Source: Acidobacteriota bacterium (lineage in GTDB: Bacteria > Acidobacteriota > Terriglobia > Terriglobales > Acidobacteriaceae). Taken from it: a stretch of DNA of 60,369 nucleotides. The notes beneath the pieces were generated by a model that saw only the letters and a list, made by a program, of their open reading frames with translations, searched no databases and was not told the origin of the DNA. Where the stretch lies: the NCBI GenBank assembly GCA_021785495.1, contig JAJYFB010000003.1:1-60369 (forward strand), read 5' to 3'. Each line of letters starts with the position of its first letter. The first letter of the stretch is position 1. This document shows positions 22,416 through 34,000 of the stretch, one piece after another. The position numbers and the translations under genes were made by a program.

Positions 22416-25400
22416 TCAGCGATAGCGCCGGGTATTTTTGATCACCATGGAAAAAACGCCGGACTCGTCGCGGGCGACGACGAGCGAAAGGTGACGATTG
22501 ATGGCGACTTCGGCCTGGAGCAACTGCTCGCTGGCGGTGTCCACGTCGGTGGCGAAGGTGAGCGTGACGATGCGGCCGATCTGCTCCTGCACGGTGATGC
22601 GCGAGGTGGAGTAGCCGAAGGCGCCGAGATAGTTGGGATCGACCTTGACCGAGCCGGCGCCGAAGAGCTTCTGGATGCGGCTGCTGACGGTGGCGTTGAG
22701 CGCGCCGCCGAGAATCGCGTCGGTGGGATTGGCGAGGGTCTGCTCTTGTTGCTGCTGCGTGTAAAGACGCTGCTGGCTGGCCGTGTGGCCAAGGGCCAGC
22801 AGCGAGACGACGTCGGCTTCGGGCAGCGGCGGATCGCTGCGATAGCTGATGGAGAGCTTCTGCGGCGATCCGTGCAGGCCCAGGGCGATGTCGTAGTCCT
22901 CGACGCGGGCGGTGGCGCTGAGATCGACGACGGGCTCGATACGCACCGGATTGGTGAAGGTAACGTCGCCGCGTTCGAGATCGTAGCGGGTTCCGGCGAT
23001 CAGGGCGCTGCCTTCGACAATCGAAACGCGGCCCAGCAGCGAAGGCGCGGCCAGTGTGCCGCGCAGATGCAGATCGACGTTGCCGGCCAGCTTGGCAAAG
23101 GCATTCTGAAAATTCAACTGCGGTGAAGAGGCGATGCGTACGTCGAGGCGCAGATGGTTGGACGGTGCGTCGGGAGGGGCGACGGCTTGTGTGGCCGCAC
23201 TCGCCTGATTGACCAGCGAGGCAAGGTCAAGATCGGGGCTGACCGAAAAGCGCGTGATGAGAACGTCGCCGCTCAGAAGCAGGTTATTTTGCGGACCGCG
23301 CAGATGGAGGGTCGCGTCGGCCAGAGAGCTGACGCCGTCTGGGTAACGAATGTGCACATCTTTGCCCGTAACCGAAAGGTCGGCAAAAATTCCCTGCCGA
23401 TAGGAGAGAAATCCGCCCACGCTCAGCAGGCCGCCGCCGCTCATCGCCGTGAGCGATTGCACCTCCAGCCGGTTCTGATTGAAGACGAGCGTGCCGTGCA
23501 GTTGGCTCAGTCCGTTGGGGAGATCGCCGAGCGAGAGCGCGCCGTTCGCACATTCGATGCGTCCTTGCAGAGTCGGGCGATCGAGCGGTCCATGCGCTTC
23601 CACCTGAAAAACCGTGGTTCCGCTGGCGGTCAGATCGGGATCGAGGGTTTCGGCCAGCTTGAGGTTGATGGCTCCTTGGGCGGCAAGATCGAGCCGCCGT
23701 TCGCCTTCGATCGACAGTGCGCCCTCCATGCGCAGATCGGTGTTTTCGCCGGTGACGTGCAGCGGGTCGAGATGAATGCGGCCATGGGCGAGCGTTGCAT
23801 GCAGCCCGCCTTCGCCCCGGAGCGCTACGCCGGAGAGGGTCAACGCAAGATCGCGAAGCTGAGCCTCACCGCGTAACTGGCTGGGATGCGCAAGTGGGCC
23901 GTCGATGGCGATCGTCCCGTCGAGCGCGGATTGACCGTTGAAGGCGTCCACATGCGCCATGCGCAGCACCGCGCCGAGATCGAAACGCGAAAAGGCAAGC
24001 TGCGCGCGAGTGGGATCGTCGCCGCGGAGAAGGGTTTCGCCACGCAGCGCGAGCACGGCCCTTTGCCGCTGTGTTGAAGCACTGTATTGAAGCGTGGGGC
24101 CGGCGGCGTGCGCGGTAAGGTGCAGCGTGCCGAAAGGCTCGCCACGAAAGGTCGGCTCCGTAATGGCGCCCTGGCCGTCGAGATGAGGATTGCTCAATGT
24201 ACCCGATCCGGTCAGCGTAAAGGCAAGTTTCCCTGCGGCTTCGAGCCCGCGCATGCAAGCGAAGCCCATTTGCGCAAGCTCGATTTTTTCTGCGTGCGCC
24301 GCGATCTGGAATTGACGGGTTTTGAAGTCGTAACTTCCCGACGCAGCGAGCTCGCCGCCGGCCACCTTCAGTGCAGCCGGCGAGAGCTTGAGCCGTTGGC
24401 CGTCGAACGCGCCCCGAAGATGCAGGCCGGAGACCGGTTCGCCGTTGAGAACGCCGTGCGCCATGGCGAGGGATCCAGAGACAAATGGCGCTTGCAGAGA
24501 GCCGTCGGCGTTGATCTGCGCGTTGAAGAGGCCGGAGAGCTGAAGCGGCTCGCCGACGCGCGCCGCGAGGAATGGTTCGACCTCCGCCGCGTCGAGATTG
24601 GTTCCATCAAAGCGCGCATGGAGCAGGGAATTTGCGCCGAACTCCGGCGAGCGGTTCGGAGCGGCGTCGAGTGCGCCCTCGATCGTGATGCGCGTGCCGC
24701 CGTGTAGAAGCTGCGCATGTCGAATTGTGATGCGGGCGGGCGAGTAGATGCCCTCGGCCGAGACGGAATCGAAGCGCAACTGCCGCAGCGGAGCGGAAGT
24801 TGCGGCGGTGGATGGCAGCGCCACCGAAAGCTGCGTGGCGGCAAGGATGCCTGCAATCTGTGGCCGGGCCAGCGAACCGGTCCATGCACCGTGAAAATCG
24901 GCCCGCCCCGCCAAGGCGACGGGCAGGGCCGCGATTCCGATTTTGCCGTTGCGCTGGAAACCAAGGCTGCGCAGGGCAGGATCGAATTCGGCCAGATTGC
25001 GCGAGTGAACATCGAGGGTAAGCGCCGAAGGGCCGTCCACGGGATAGGCGCCCAGCGCGCCATGGGCTTCCAGGTCGCTCGCCGGGGTGTGCAGTTCGAG
25101 CCTGCGCAGTTGCACGGCGCCATTGCGATGCGCGTAGCTGGCCTCGATCGCGCCGCTGGCGGGCACTTCGCCGGCGGGGGTCTGCCGCGAAGGGCTCAAC
25201 GCAAGCTGCGCATCGACGACGACGGTGCGGCCATCGCCGTGCGACCAGGCGGCGGCGGCCGATCCGTTCAGGCGCGTATCCAGCCCCAGCCTCCGGTAAG
25301 CGCGTGGGCTGACCATGTCGAGCAGCGAGTCGAGAGCGACGTTCTTGAAGTCGGCAGTGACCTTGCCGTTGACGGGAATCATCCAGTCCGGCGCACGCAC

Positions 25401-26675
25401 AAGAGCGTTGCGGTCGGTGGAAGGCGTTTGTGCCGGGCTTTTTTGCGGATGCGCGGAGGGATCGAGCGGCAGCCAGGGCGAAATCGCGAGCGATCCGTCG
25501 ATCTGGCCGCCCTGACGCAGACGGGCGGAGATCTGCGGAATCAGCAACTGCTTTTGATCGGCATGGACATGCGTCGCAAGCGCAATGTCTCTTGCATGGA
25601 TTCCCTCGCCGATATACGAACAGTCGTCGATGTGAACGCCGCCGTCGATCGTGAACGCGCTTCCTTCGCCGGAGGCGGTCAGGTCGAGATGCGCCAGACC
25701 CGCGGGCGCATCGGCATAGCCTGTCGCCGGCTCGATCAGCCGCAGATCGAGATCGCCCAGCAGGCGCGCATGCCAGCGTGGATGCGCGAAATCCTCGATA
25801 CCTCCCGTGACGTTGAGTGCGTGGGTCGCGCTGCCGCGTCTTGCGGCGGCAAGGCGCAGCGAACGCAAAACGACCCGCGAGCGCTCCAGGTCGAGCGTTG
25901 CCTGCATCGCGCCATGCACGGCGAGGCTTTTGCGCGGAACGGAGCGAGCCAGGTCAAGATCGGTGACGCCGACTTCGATGCGATACGAGGCCGGCATGCG
26001 CCACGGTCCGGCAACGTGGCGCATGGCGAGCGAGAGGTCGTCGGCGGCAAAGTCGAACGGAAGATAACGATCCTGATAATCGAACTCGGCGGCGCGAACG
26101 TCGTAGTGAATTCGTCCCTCTTCGATCGCGATGCGGCTGGCGTGCAAAGCAAACAGCGTATCGATGGACGGCCTGGACGAGGTTTTTCGTTGCTTCGGCG
26201 CCGGCAGGTTTGTCGTCCCGTTGGGATAGACGATCAGGTGCAGGCAGGGCCGGCCGATCTCCAGGCTGCGCAGGCGCACGGTGGGACTGAAGAGATTGCG
26301 CAGGCTCAACACCACGCGCAGGGTTTCGATCGTGGCCAGCGGCGCTTCGCCGGGATCTTCCAGACCGTGAATCGTTACGCCGCCGGCTTCGGCTTCCAGA
26401 TGGAGCAGATGCCAACGAAAGGATGCGATCTCAACCCGGCCTCCAGTCAGATCTTCTATCGACGCGGCCAGCCGCTTGCGGACCAGGTTTTCAAAACGCG
26501 CGGAACTGGCGGCGAAGTAAAGGCCCGTGACCGCAAGCGCCAGCAAAACCACGGCGCCTGCAACGGCCAGCGGAAGATGACGCAGGAAGAAGCGGCGCAG
26601 ACGGCGGCGCGCGCCACGCCGTGGAAGCGGCGGCAGGGCCGACCCGTTGTTCGCAGGATTTTCCCGATCGCTCAA
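22416..26675 (-). CDS. tamB: Translocation/assembly module TamB-like protein (AsmA-like N-terminus)
   Basis: N-terminal TM; long repetitive beta-rich region; C-terminal DUF490-like LSISYRSDPPLPEADVVSLLALGHTASQQ ... GSVKVDPNYLGAFGYSTSRITVQEQIGRIVTLTFATDV; TTG start with GGAGG upstream. Confidence 0.88.
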   Translation of the reverse strand: MSDRENPANNGSALPPLPRRGARRRLRRFFLRHLPLAVAGAVVLLALAVTGLYFAASSARFENLVRKRLAASIEDLTGGRVEIASFRWHLLHLEAEAGGVTIHGLEDPGEAPLATIETLRVVLSLRNLFSPTVRLRSLEIGRPCLHLIVYPNGTTNLPAPKQRKTSSRPSIDTLFALHASRIAIEEGRIHYDVRAAEFDYQDRYLPFDFAADDLSLAMRHVAGPWRMPASYRIEVGVTDLDLARSVPRKSLAVHGAMQATLDLERSRVVLRSLRLAAARRGSATHALNVTGGIEDFAHPRWHARLLGDLDLRLIEPATGYADAPAGLAHLDLTASGEGSAFTIDGGVHIDDCSYIGEGIHARDIALATHVHADQKQLLIPQISARLRQGGQIDGSLAISPWLPLDPSAHPQKSPAQTPSTDRNALVRAPDWMIPVNGKVTADFKNVALDSLLDMVSPRAYRRLGLDTRLNGSAAAAWSHGDGRTVVVDAQLALSPSRQTPAGEVPASGAIEASYAHRNGAVQLRRLELHTPASDLEAHGALGAYPVDGPSALTLDVHSRNLAEFDPALRSLGFQRNGKIGIAALPVALAGRADFHGAWTGSLARPQIAGILAATQLSVALPSTAATSAPLRQLRFDSVSAEGIYSPARITIRHAQLLHGGTRITIEGALDAAPNRSPEFGANSLLHARFDGTNLDAAEVEPFLAARVGEPLQLSGLFNAQINADGSLQAPFVSGSLAMAHGVLNGEPVSGLHLRGAFDGQRLKLSPAALKVAGGELAASGSYDFKTRQFQIAAHAEKIELAQMGFACMRGLEAAGKLAFTLTGSGTLSNPHLDGQGAITEPTFRGEPFGTLHLTAHAAGPTLQYSASTQRQRAVLALRGETLLRGDDPTRAQLAFSRFDLGAVLRMAHVDAFNGQSALDGTIAIDGPLAHPSQLRGEAQLRDLALTLSGVALRGEGGLHATLAHGRIHLDPLHVTGENTDLRMEGALSIEGERRLDLAAQGAINLKLAETLDPDLTASGTTVFQVEAHGPLDRPTLQGRIECANGALSLGDLPNGLSQLHGTLVFNQNRLEVQSLTAMSGGGLLSVGGFLSYRQGIFADLSVTGKDVHIRYPDGVSSLADATLHLRGPQNNLLLSGDVLITRFSVSPDLDLASLVNQASAATQAVAPPDAPSNHLRLDVRIASSPQLNFQNAFAKLAGNVDLHLRGTLAAPSLLGRVSIVEGSALIAGTRYDLERGDVTFTNPVRIEPVVDLSATARVEDYDIALGLHGSPQKLSISYRSDPPLPEADVVSLLALGHTASQQRLYTQQQQEQTLANPTDAILGGALNATVSSRIQKLFGAGSVKVDPNYLGAFGYSTSRITVQEQIGRIVTLTFATDVDTASEQLLQAEVAINRHLSLVVARDESGVFSMVIKNTRRYR

Positions 26676-27475
26676 CGGACGCCTCCTTGCATACGATCCG
26701 GCCCGGCCGCGGCTTGCGGCGCGGGCACAGGTCCGGTGGCGAGCGAGGGATCGAGAATCTCGACATTGCCCTGCTGGCGGAGATTGGCCAGCCAATTGTC
26801 AAAAAGATCATTGACCTGCTGCTCCAGCAGAATTTCGCGAATTCGCGCGGCCACTTCGTCGAGCGGCGGAACCGTTTCTCCAGGCGCGTACTGCGGCAGC
26901 ATGGTTTTGCGGTAGTACTGCTCGACCTGCTGCGGTTCGATCTGAATGCCCTGACGAAAACGCTGTTCGATGAAGCGCAGAATCTCCATCCGGGAGCGAA
27001 GATAGGCTTCGACGCGCTGCTCGGTTAGTCCCTGAGCGGCCAAAAATGCGCTCCAGCCTGCTGCGTTGGAGCAGTGCGCGCGTACGCAGGCCGGCAAATC
27101 CGTGCGCAGTTCGTGGAGCCGGCTTTCCACCTCTTTCTGTGCGGGTTCAATGGACGACATGTCCTCCTGACGCATCTGTTCTTCAACGAGCGTACGGCTG
27201 ACGAGTTTCGCGAGCGCCTGCGTGGGCGTGAGCGCTTGGGATGAATTGTTGCTCGGTTCGAGAATCGAGAGACGCATCTCGTCGTCGAGATCGCTGGCCA
27301 GAAGAACGCGCCTGTTGACGACGGCGACCACGCGGTCAAGCACGATGGACGAGCTGGCGGGTTGTTGTGCGAAGACCGCCGCAGCGCAGAGCGCGACCAT
27401 CGCCAGGGCGACGAACAGCCGCGTGCGCACGCCGTGCGATTTTTTCCATCGGGTTGTGACGCGCGTCGTCATCAA
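26672..27475 (-). CDS. SurA N-terminal-domain periplasmic chaperone-like protein (no parvulin domain seen)
   Basis: Signal peptide; VLDRVVAVVNRRVLLASDLDDEMRL; EAYLRSRMEILRFIEQRF. Confidence 0.8.
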   Translation of the reverse strand: MMTTRVTTRWKKSHGVRTRLFVALAMVALCAAAVFAQQPASSSIVLDRVVAVVNRRVLLASDLDDEMRLSILEPSNNSSQALTPTQALAKLVSRTLVEEQMRQEDMSSIEPAQKEVESRLHELRTDLPACVRAHCSNAAGWSAFLAAQGLTEQRVEAYLRSRMEILRFIEQRFRQGIQIEPQQVEQYYRKTMLPQYAPGETVPPLDEVAARIREILLEQQVNDLFDNWLANLRQQGNVEILDPSLATGPVPAPQAAAGPDRMQGGVR

Positions 27476-30400
27476 AATGCCTGTCCCAGGCTGAAAAAGA
27501 AGTTGATGTGCGGCGCCTGATCCAAAAATGGAGCAGAATACGGGCCATATGGAGTCGCGCTCGCTTTGGGAATCGCATAGTTGATATTGACCGGGAAGAT
27601 GGGCGGATTCAAGTTGTAGCTGAAGTCGAAGCGAATGGGGCCGACCGGCGTGTGATAGCGCAGGCCAGCGCCGAGCGAGTGTGAGAAATCATTGTAGCTG
27701 CATGGACCTTGCTGACCGGTCGAAGTGACAGGCCCCGTGGGATTGTAGCCGCCGGCCGGGTATGCCACGCCCGGATCGGTAATGACCGCGCTTCGACATG
27801 CCGCGCTATCCGGCTGGCGCACGCGCAGCAGGCTGGCCCATGCGTCGCCGGCGTTAGTGAAGACGTTGCCCATGTCGTGAAAGAGAACGAAGCTCACTGT
27901 GTTGCCAAACCAGGGCAGCGTGGGTGGCGGCAGGCGCAGTTCGGTGCTGTTGATCAGAGCGCCCGCGCCGCCGATCTGATAGCCGGTTTCCGGGTCGCGC
28001 GGGCCTGCCGCATTTTGCGCAAAACCGCGCAGCGAAACGGGGCCGCCGGCGAAGAGCCGCTCGGGGAGCGGAATCAGCTCGCTGGATCCGTTGCCGAAGG
28101 CGCGAATCTGGCCATAGCGCGTGTTCCGCGCCACGACAAAGCGTTTTTTGTCGAAACTGTAGTAGCTGGAGTTCGATGTGTCAATGCGGTTAAACTCGGC
28201 CTGCGCGCCGAAGAGCCGGTCGGAGAGAAACTCCTGAAAGCTGGTGTATGTTCCGCGATGCGCGTCCAGCGGCACGTCGCGCGTATCGCGAATCCAGGTG
28301 AAGGCCGGTCCGCCGACGCGCGTTGCCGTCGAGAGCAAGGAGATCTCGCCGGGATAGACCTGCAAGCTGGGCGCGGCCACCTTCACTCTGCGGAAATCAA
28401 TCTCGTAAATGAAGGTGTTGGCGCGGGAGATCCACGAGCCGGGACGGTTGAAGTTTTCGGTCAGGCGGAACGAGCCTTCCAAACGCGACGCGACGTATGT
28501 CGAAACATCCTGGCTGTTGGCGTAACCGCCCGAAAAGGTAAGGCCGAAGTCGGGACTTCCCTGAAGGTGCGGAATCTGGTACTGAACGCCGATGCTCTGT
28601 TCGAGCAGACCGTAGGTGCCGCGCAGCGAAGCCGACTGTTCGCGGCCGAAGAGATTGTTGCGCGTGATGTCGGCCAGTACGCGCGGGCTGACGCCGGTTT
28701 TACCGTTGGGATTGCAGGGGACGCCAGCCGCGGAGGCGCCGGCGCAGTTGTTCTGCGGCTGGCCGGTCTGCGCCTCGAAGCCGAAGCCGTAGGTCAGCGT
28801 CCAGCGGCGCGCTTCGCTGGCCTGAAGCAGAACGGTCTTCTGCGCCGCGCCGCCGTTGGGATCGACGACCGCCGTGTTGACCTCGTTGAACAGCCCGAAT
28901 GCGTAAAGGTTGCTCTGCGTCGCCGTAAGCGCGTTCTGATTGAGCGGGTCGCCGGCATGAACCGCGATGGCCCGCGCCACGGTTTGCGGGCGTACCTCTT
29001 CGAGGCCTGTCAGCAGCACATTGCGTACGAAGGTTTGCGGTCCCTCGTCGATATGAAAGACGACATCGACCTTGCCGCGCCCAGCCGATTCCGGTTGTTG
29101 AACGGCTTGAACGGCCACCTGTTCAAAGCCCTGGCGCAAATATTGCGAAACGATGGCGTCGTGGTCGCCGGCGAGGCTGCGCGGCGAAAGCATCTGGCCG
29201 GGTTCGGTATTCAGCAGGGGAAGCAGCGCCGTGGCGGGCAGGTGCGCATTGCCCTCGATACGCACGGCGCCGACGCGGGTGGGCGATCCTTCGTCGATGC
29301 GATAGAGAACGCGCAGCGAAGCCGCATGACGCCGGCCGATCGTGCTCTGCGCCGTTTCGCGATGCGCCTGTCCGGCTGCGGTTCCGGTCTCGGCCGTCAC
29401 TTGGACCTGCGCAAAGCCGTTATTGCGATAGACGTTTTCGATCGCATGGATGTCGGCGGTGACCAGCGCCTGGCTGTACACACCGTGCGGATCGAGCAGA
29501 TCGGCCACGTGAACATTGAGCAGAACTTTGAGCGTGGCCGTCGAAAAATAGCGATTTCCCACGATGGAAACCTGCTCAACGCGACGCCGTTGGCCCAGTT
29601 CCACGTTGTAGACGATGGTCACTTCCTGGCCGCCGGTCGCGCGTAGCGTGTGCGCGATGCTTGCGTCGAAGTAGCCCAACCGCTGATAGTAGTCGCGCAG
29701 GCGGCGATTGCCCTCATTGAGCAGATCCTCGTCCACGCTACCCTCGCGATAGATGGGAACAAGGGCGCGAATACGCTCGGGATCGAGGCTGGCGCCGCGC
29801 ACTTCGACATGCACCACCGGACCGCGATGGGCGGTGAACCGGTAGTTGACGGCCCTTGCGGCGCGGTCGTAGGCGGACGATTCGAGTTTGACCTCGGCTT
29901 CGAGCCGGTCCTCTTTCTGGTAGAAGCGCAGTACCCCGTCCAGAGCGCGATTGACGGTGTCGCGGCTGACGTGACCGATTTTCCAGAGACGGGCGTGAAG
30001 ACGGAATTCGTCCACGGTCATTCCCGAATCGCCTTCCACGAGGACCTGGCCGACGTGCGCGCGCGGCCCGGAGACAACGCGAAATGCGACGTCGGCAAGC
30101 TGCTGGCGCGGGTGCGGCGTAACGGCAGGAGCAATCGTCGATTCGTAGTAGCCGCTTTGCTCGATTGTCGCGCGCATCTGCGCGATGGCCCTGCGCATTT
30201 TTTCCGCGGTCAGCCGGGTTCCGGCGTCGAGTTGGCTGGCGCGCTGCAACTGCATGTTCATGGCTGCGCCGGTAGCGCCGCTCACGCTCACGATTCCGAT
30301 GAAGGTGCGCGGCTGGCCGGCAAAGGTCAGCGCCACGCCGCCGTCGATCGGTGCGCCTTGTACCTCCAGCGTGTCATAGAGGCCCGTGGCGTACAGTTGG

Positions 30401-30753
30401 CGCAGACTCTGCTGTAGATCCTCTTCGCGGAGCGGTTTTTCTTCGGCCACAGGCAGATGACTGGCCAGCGGCTGCAGGCGATCGGCGGAAACACCCTCGA
30501 AGGCGATGCTGCGCACCGGCAGACCCTCCCAGCGAAAGATGCCGACGAGGGGCAAGGCCGTTCCGGCGGTTGCGCCCTGCCGAACGGCGGAGGTCGACGC
30601 CGTGGGCAACGAGGACAGATCCGGGCGCGGCTGCTGGCAGACGCCGGATTGCGCACCGCCGACCGCCCATACAGCGGATGCAAGCAAAACTCCGGCCCAC
30701 GCCGCTCGACGCGCAAGACGACGCCAACGGGGAAGGTGTCGATGCACGACCAT
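27472..30753 (-). CDS. Omp85/BamA/TamA-family outer membrane protein with POTRA domains
   Basis: Multiple POTRA-like repeats (VRSIAFEGV; VRIEGNAHLPATALLPLL; GPQTFVRNVLLTGLEEV); C-terminal barrel ending LGAGLRYHTPVGPIRFDFSYNLNPP...FFFSLGQAF. Confidence 0.92.
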   Translation of the reverse strand: MVVHRHLPRWRRLARRAAWAGVLLASAVWAVGGAQSGVCQQPRPDLSSLPTASTSAVRQGATAGTALPLVGIFRWEGLPVRSIAFEGVSADRLQPLASHLPVAEEKPLREEDLQQSLRQLYATGLYDTLEVQGAPIDGGVALTFAGQPRTFIGIVSVSGATGAAMNMQLQRASQLDAGTRLTAEKMRRAIAQMRATIEQSGYYESTIAPAVTPHPRQQLADVAFRVVSGPRAHVGQVLVEGDSGMTVDEFRLHARLWKIGHVSRDTVNRALDGVLRFYQKEDRLEAEVKLESSAYDRAARAVNYRFTAHRGPVVHVEVRGASLDPERIRALVPIYREGSVDEDLLNEGNRRLRDYYQRLGYFDASIAHTLRATGGQEVTIVYNVELGQRRRVEQVSIVGNRYFSTATLKVLLNVHVADLLDPHGVYSQALVTADIHAIENVYRNNGFAQVQVTAETGTAAGQAHRETAQSTIGRRHAASLRVLYRIDEGSPTRVGAVRIEGNAHLPATALLPLLNTEPGQMLSPRSLAGDHDAIVSQYLRQGFEQVAVQAVQQPESAGRGKVDVVFHIDEGPQTFVRNVLLTGLEEVRPQTVARAIAVHAGDPLNQNALTATQSNLYAFGLFNEVNTAVVDPNGGAAQKTVLLQASEARRWTLTYGFGFEAQTGQPQNNCAGASAAGVPCNPNGKTGVSPRVLADITRNNLFGREQSASLRGTYGLLEQSIGVQYQIPHLQGSPDFGLTFSGGYANSQDVSTYVASRLEGSFRLTENFNRPGSWISRANTFIYEIDFRRVKVAAPSLQVYPGEISLLSTATRVGGPAFTWIRDTRDVPLDAHRGTYTSFQEFLSDRLFGAQAEFNRIDTSNSSYYSFDKKRFVVARNTRYGQIRAFGNGSSELIPLPERLFAGGPVSLRGFAQNAAGPRDPETGYQIGGAGALINSTELRLPPPTLPWFGNTVSFVLFHDMGNVFTNAGDAWASLLRVRQPDSAACRSAVITDPGVAYPAGGYNPTGPVTSTGQQGPCSYNDFSHSLGAGLRYHTPVGPIRFDFSYNLNPPIFPVNINYAIPKASATPYGPYSAPFLDQAPHINFFFSLGQAF

Positions 30754-31061
30754 TGGACGCGACAGACGAGAAGAAGGCTTCGATCGGGGCCTGCATCGGA
30801 AAGCCGGTTCGGCGCTGCTTCGTGCTCCCGGCTTTGTCCTCAAGTCCATATCTCAAAAAGTATGCGAGTCTTGAACGCTCAGAGGAATCCTGTCGCGCCT
30901 GAGTTGCCTGTTTCGGCTCGTTCGCCGCCGCCGAGCCCTGCCGCGGCCGTTCAGGTCCCCTTCAATCGCGTGAATCCTTCCTTTTTCCATACTAACGAGG
31001 AAAGAGTTTGGAGCGAAACCAGAGGGCCGCCAGCGTTTCTCCTTGCGCGCGAGAAGAAACC

Positions 31062-34000
31062 TTACGGCGCGGCCTCGGTCAAAGCCTCGGTTTGCTTGCT
31101 CATTTTCGCGGTGCGCTCGATCTTGTCCCAGTTGAAGGGCTTGCCGTCGATGGCGCGCTTGAGCGTTTTGGCAAGCACAATCGAAAAGACCTGCCGGTAC
31201 GCAAAGCGCTGCAACCAGATGTGGAAGAGCAGCCATCCATCGCCCTTGTTGGCCGGGTGACGGCGCTCCAGGCTGAAGGCCAGCGACGAAGTGACAAAGT
31301 CGATGACCAGGAAGCCGAGGAAGTACACGATGAGCTTTTCCAGGCTGGCCGTCGAGGCCGCCTCCGGGTGATAGTGGCGATTGATGAAATAGTTGCCCAC
31401 ACCGGCCAGGAACATGATGTCGATGAAGGGCGAAACCAGCGGCAGGAACATCTGGAAGATGAGAATGTTCGGCAGGGCGAACAGGCCCATCGCCAGGCTG
31501 CGGAAGAAGGCGGCGCGATGCTTCCAGACCGCCTGCAAGGTGCCGAAAGACCAGCGGAAACGCTGGCGCATGAGGCCGAGCATGTCGATCGGCGCTTCGG
31601 TGAAAGCCAGCGCGCGGTCCTCGTAATCGACCCTCCAGCCCTTTTCGAGCAGGCCCATGGTCAGGTCGGCGTCTTCGGCGACCGTATTGAGCGGATAGCC
31701 GCCGAGGGCTTTGACCGGAGCCGTGCGCCAGGCGCCGATGGCGCCGGGGACCACCGTAATAACGTGGAAAAGATCGAGGGCGCGGCGCTCGAAGTTCTGG
31801 CTGGTGATGTATTCGAGCGCCTGCCAGCGGGTCCAGAGGTTGACGCGGTTGCCCACCTTGGCGTTGCCGGCGATGGCGCCGATCGAGGGGTTCTGAAAGT
31901 GCGGAATCAGCCGCGAGATGGCGTCGGCGGCGATGACCGTGTCGGCGTCGATGCCGATGTAAATCTCCTCGTCGATGCGCGCGAGCGCGTAGTTGAGCGC
32001 CGCGGCCTTGCCGCCGTTGGGCTTGGTGAGCACTTGCAGGCGGCCCGAGGCGATCTCCTGGGCGTAGGCTGCGGCGGCCACCTCGGCGGTGCGGTCCGTC
32101 GATCCGTCGTCGATGACGATGGCGCGCAGGTTTTTGTAATCGGAGTTGAGCACCGAGCGGATGGTGCGCACGATGACTGTTTCTTCGTTATAGGCCGGGA
32201 TGAGCACGGCGACGTGCGGCGCGAACTCCGGCGAGCTGCGGTAGCGCGGCCGGCGCAGCCGATCGAGGATGGCGAAGACGCCGACGAGAATCAGACGCGC
32301 GCTCATCAAAATGTCGCCCACGAAGAAGACGAGAACGATAAAATTGGCGACCAGCTCGGCGATGGAAAAAGCGATCGAGTCGGGAAGGGTGCGCACGCGC
32401 TGCCAGAAGCCGAGCGGAGGCATGACCTGCGCGGTGGTTTTGCCCATCAGTGCGGAGACGGGAACGATGGTGTAGCCGTGGGCGCGCAGGGCGTCGATGA
32501 GCGGACCAAGCGACGCGACGGTCTCCGAGCGGTCACCTCCGCCGTCGTGCATGAGAATGACGGAACCGCGAAACTGCGGCTTGGTCTTCATCGTTTCCAG
32601 TTGATTGAAGACCGACTGGATAATTTCCGGGGTGGTTTTGCGCGGGTTTTCGTCCCAGTCGTTGGTGTCGATCTTGCTGCCGATGATGATGAGGCCGTCC
32701 TGCTGGATGCGCCAGGCGGGCGCGGCTTCGTCGTCCGTGTCCGGCTCTTCGTCGATGTCGTAGGGCGGACGGAAATAAAGCGGCTGCACGCCGAGCTTGC
32801 TCTCGAAGAGGCGCTCGGTCAGATTGACCTCCAGATCGAGCTGACGCCGGGAGATTTCGCTGATGTCCGGATGGGTCCAGGTGTGATTGCCGATCTCATT
32901 GCCTTCGCGGACGATGCGCTGCAGCAGCCCGATGTGTTCCGCAGCTTCCGAACCGATGGCCATGAAAGCCGCGTGAACGTGCTTGGCTTTGAGAATATCA
33001 AGAATCTTCGGCGTCCACTGGGGGTCCGGGCTGTCATCGAAGGTGAGCGCGACTTCGTTGGGATGGTAGCCGTACTGCTGGATGGTGTAGCTGTGCGGAT
33101 ACACATCCATGTGCTCGTCGACGATGAGCTTTTTGCGCGGGTCGGGCTCGTCGGTGTCCACCTCGACGGAGCGCTGGCCGGACTGCGGAAGGCCCGTAAT
33201 GCGAATGATGTCGCCTTCGCCCTCCGTATCCACGTCGTGGCCGGGTTGCACCGTGCCGAGCGCCGAGAGCGCCTCCGGGCTGCTGGGCTTATCCCAGATC
33301 TTCCACACCGAGCTGTCTTCCTCGCCCAGCCGCCAGATTGCGAAGGTTTGCAGACCGAGCTGCTGCGCGGCGCGCATCTCGTTGAGCACGGTGACGGCGT
33401 CGAGAAACCAGACGATGTGGCGCTGGTTGGCGTCCTCGTCGATGTACTCGTAGTGCGGATTGAGCGAATCGCTGTCGAGATCGAGATCGGCGCCGGCGTC
33501 GGAGGCGCGCTGCCAGGCGTCGGAGACCGCGAGATCCTCGGTATCGACCACCACCGGCTTGCGATGCGGACGGCCGTGCGGATCGGGGATGGTCAGCGTC
33601 CAGTCGTAGCCGTAATTGCCGACGGCGCAGATGATCTTGTTTTTGGGAACAATCTTGAGCACCCGCTGCAGATTGGCCACAAACCATCCCTGCGCGGCCA
33701 CTGGACCGGGATCGGAGGTGGTCTGGTGCTGATCGTAGTTCATCAGCACGATGCCGTCGGAGTTGGCGGCGATCGCCTTCAGATCGGCATCGCTGGCGGC
33801 GACGGCCACGTTCACAAAAAGCCGCCGGTTGTGCGCGTGCATCTGGGCGTAGAGCGCCTCGATGAAGGCGATATACGACGGATCGGCCGCGTCGGGAATG
33901 CTCTCAATGTCGAGCGACAACCCGCGATAGACCGGAAAGGCCAGCAGGAAGCGCAGGATCTGCTGGCGCAGCGCGGCGCTTTTGACTGGGTCCTGCAGCA

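Noticed and set aside
24717-26915. 732-aa plus-strand ORF
   Set aside because: Antisense to tamB; composition mirrors the opposite strand and no domain motifs are visible.
27709-29646. 645-aa plus-strand ORF
   Set aside because: Antisense to the Omp85-family gene; same GC-driven artefact.
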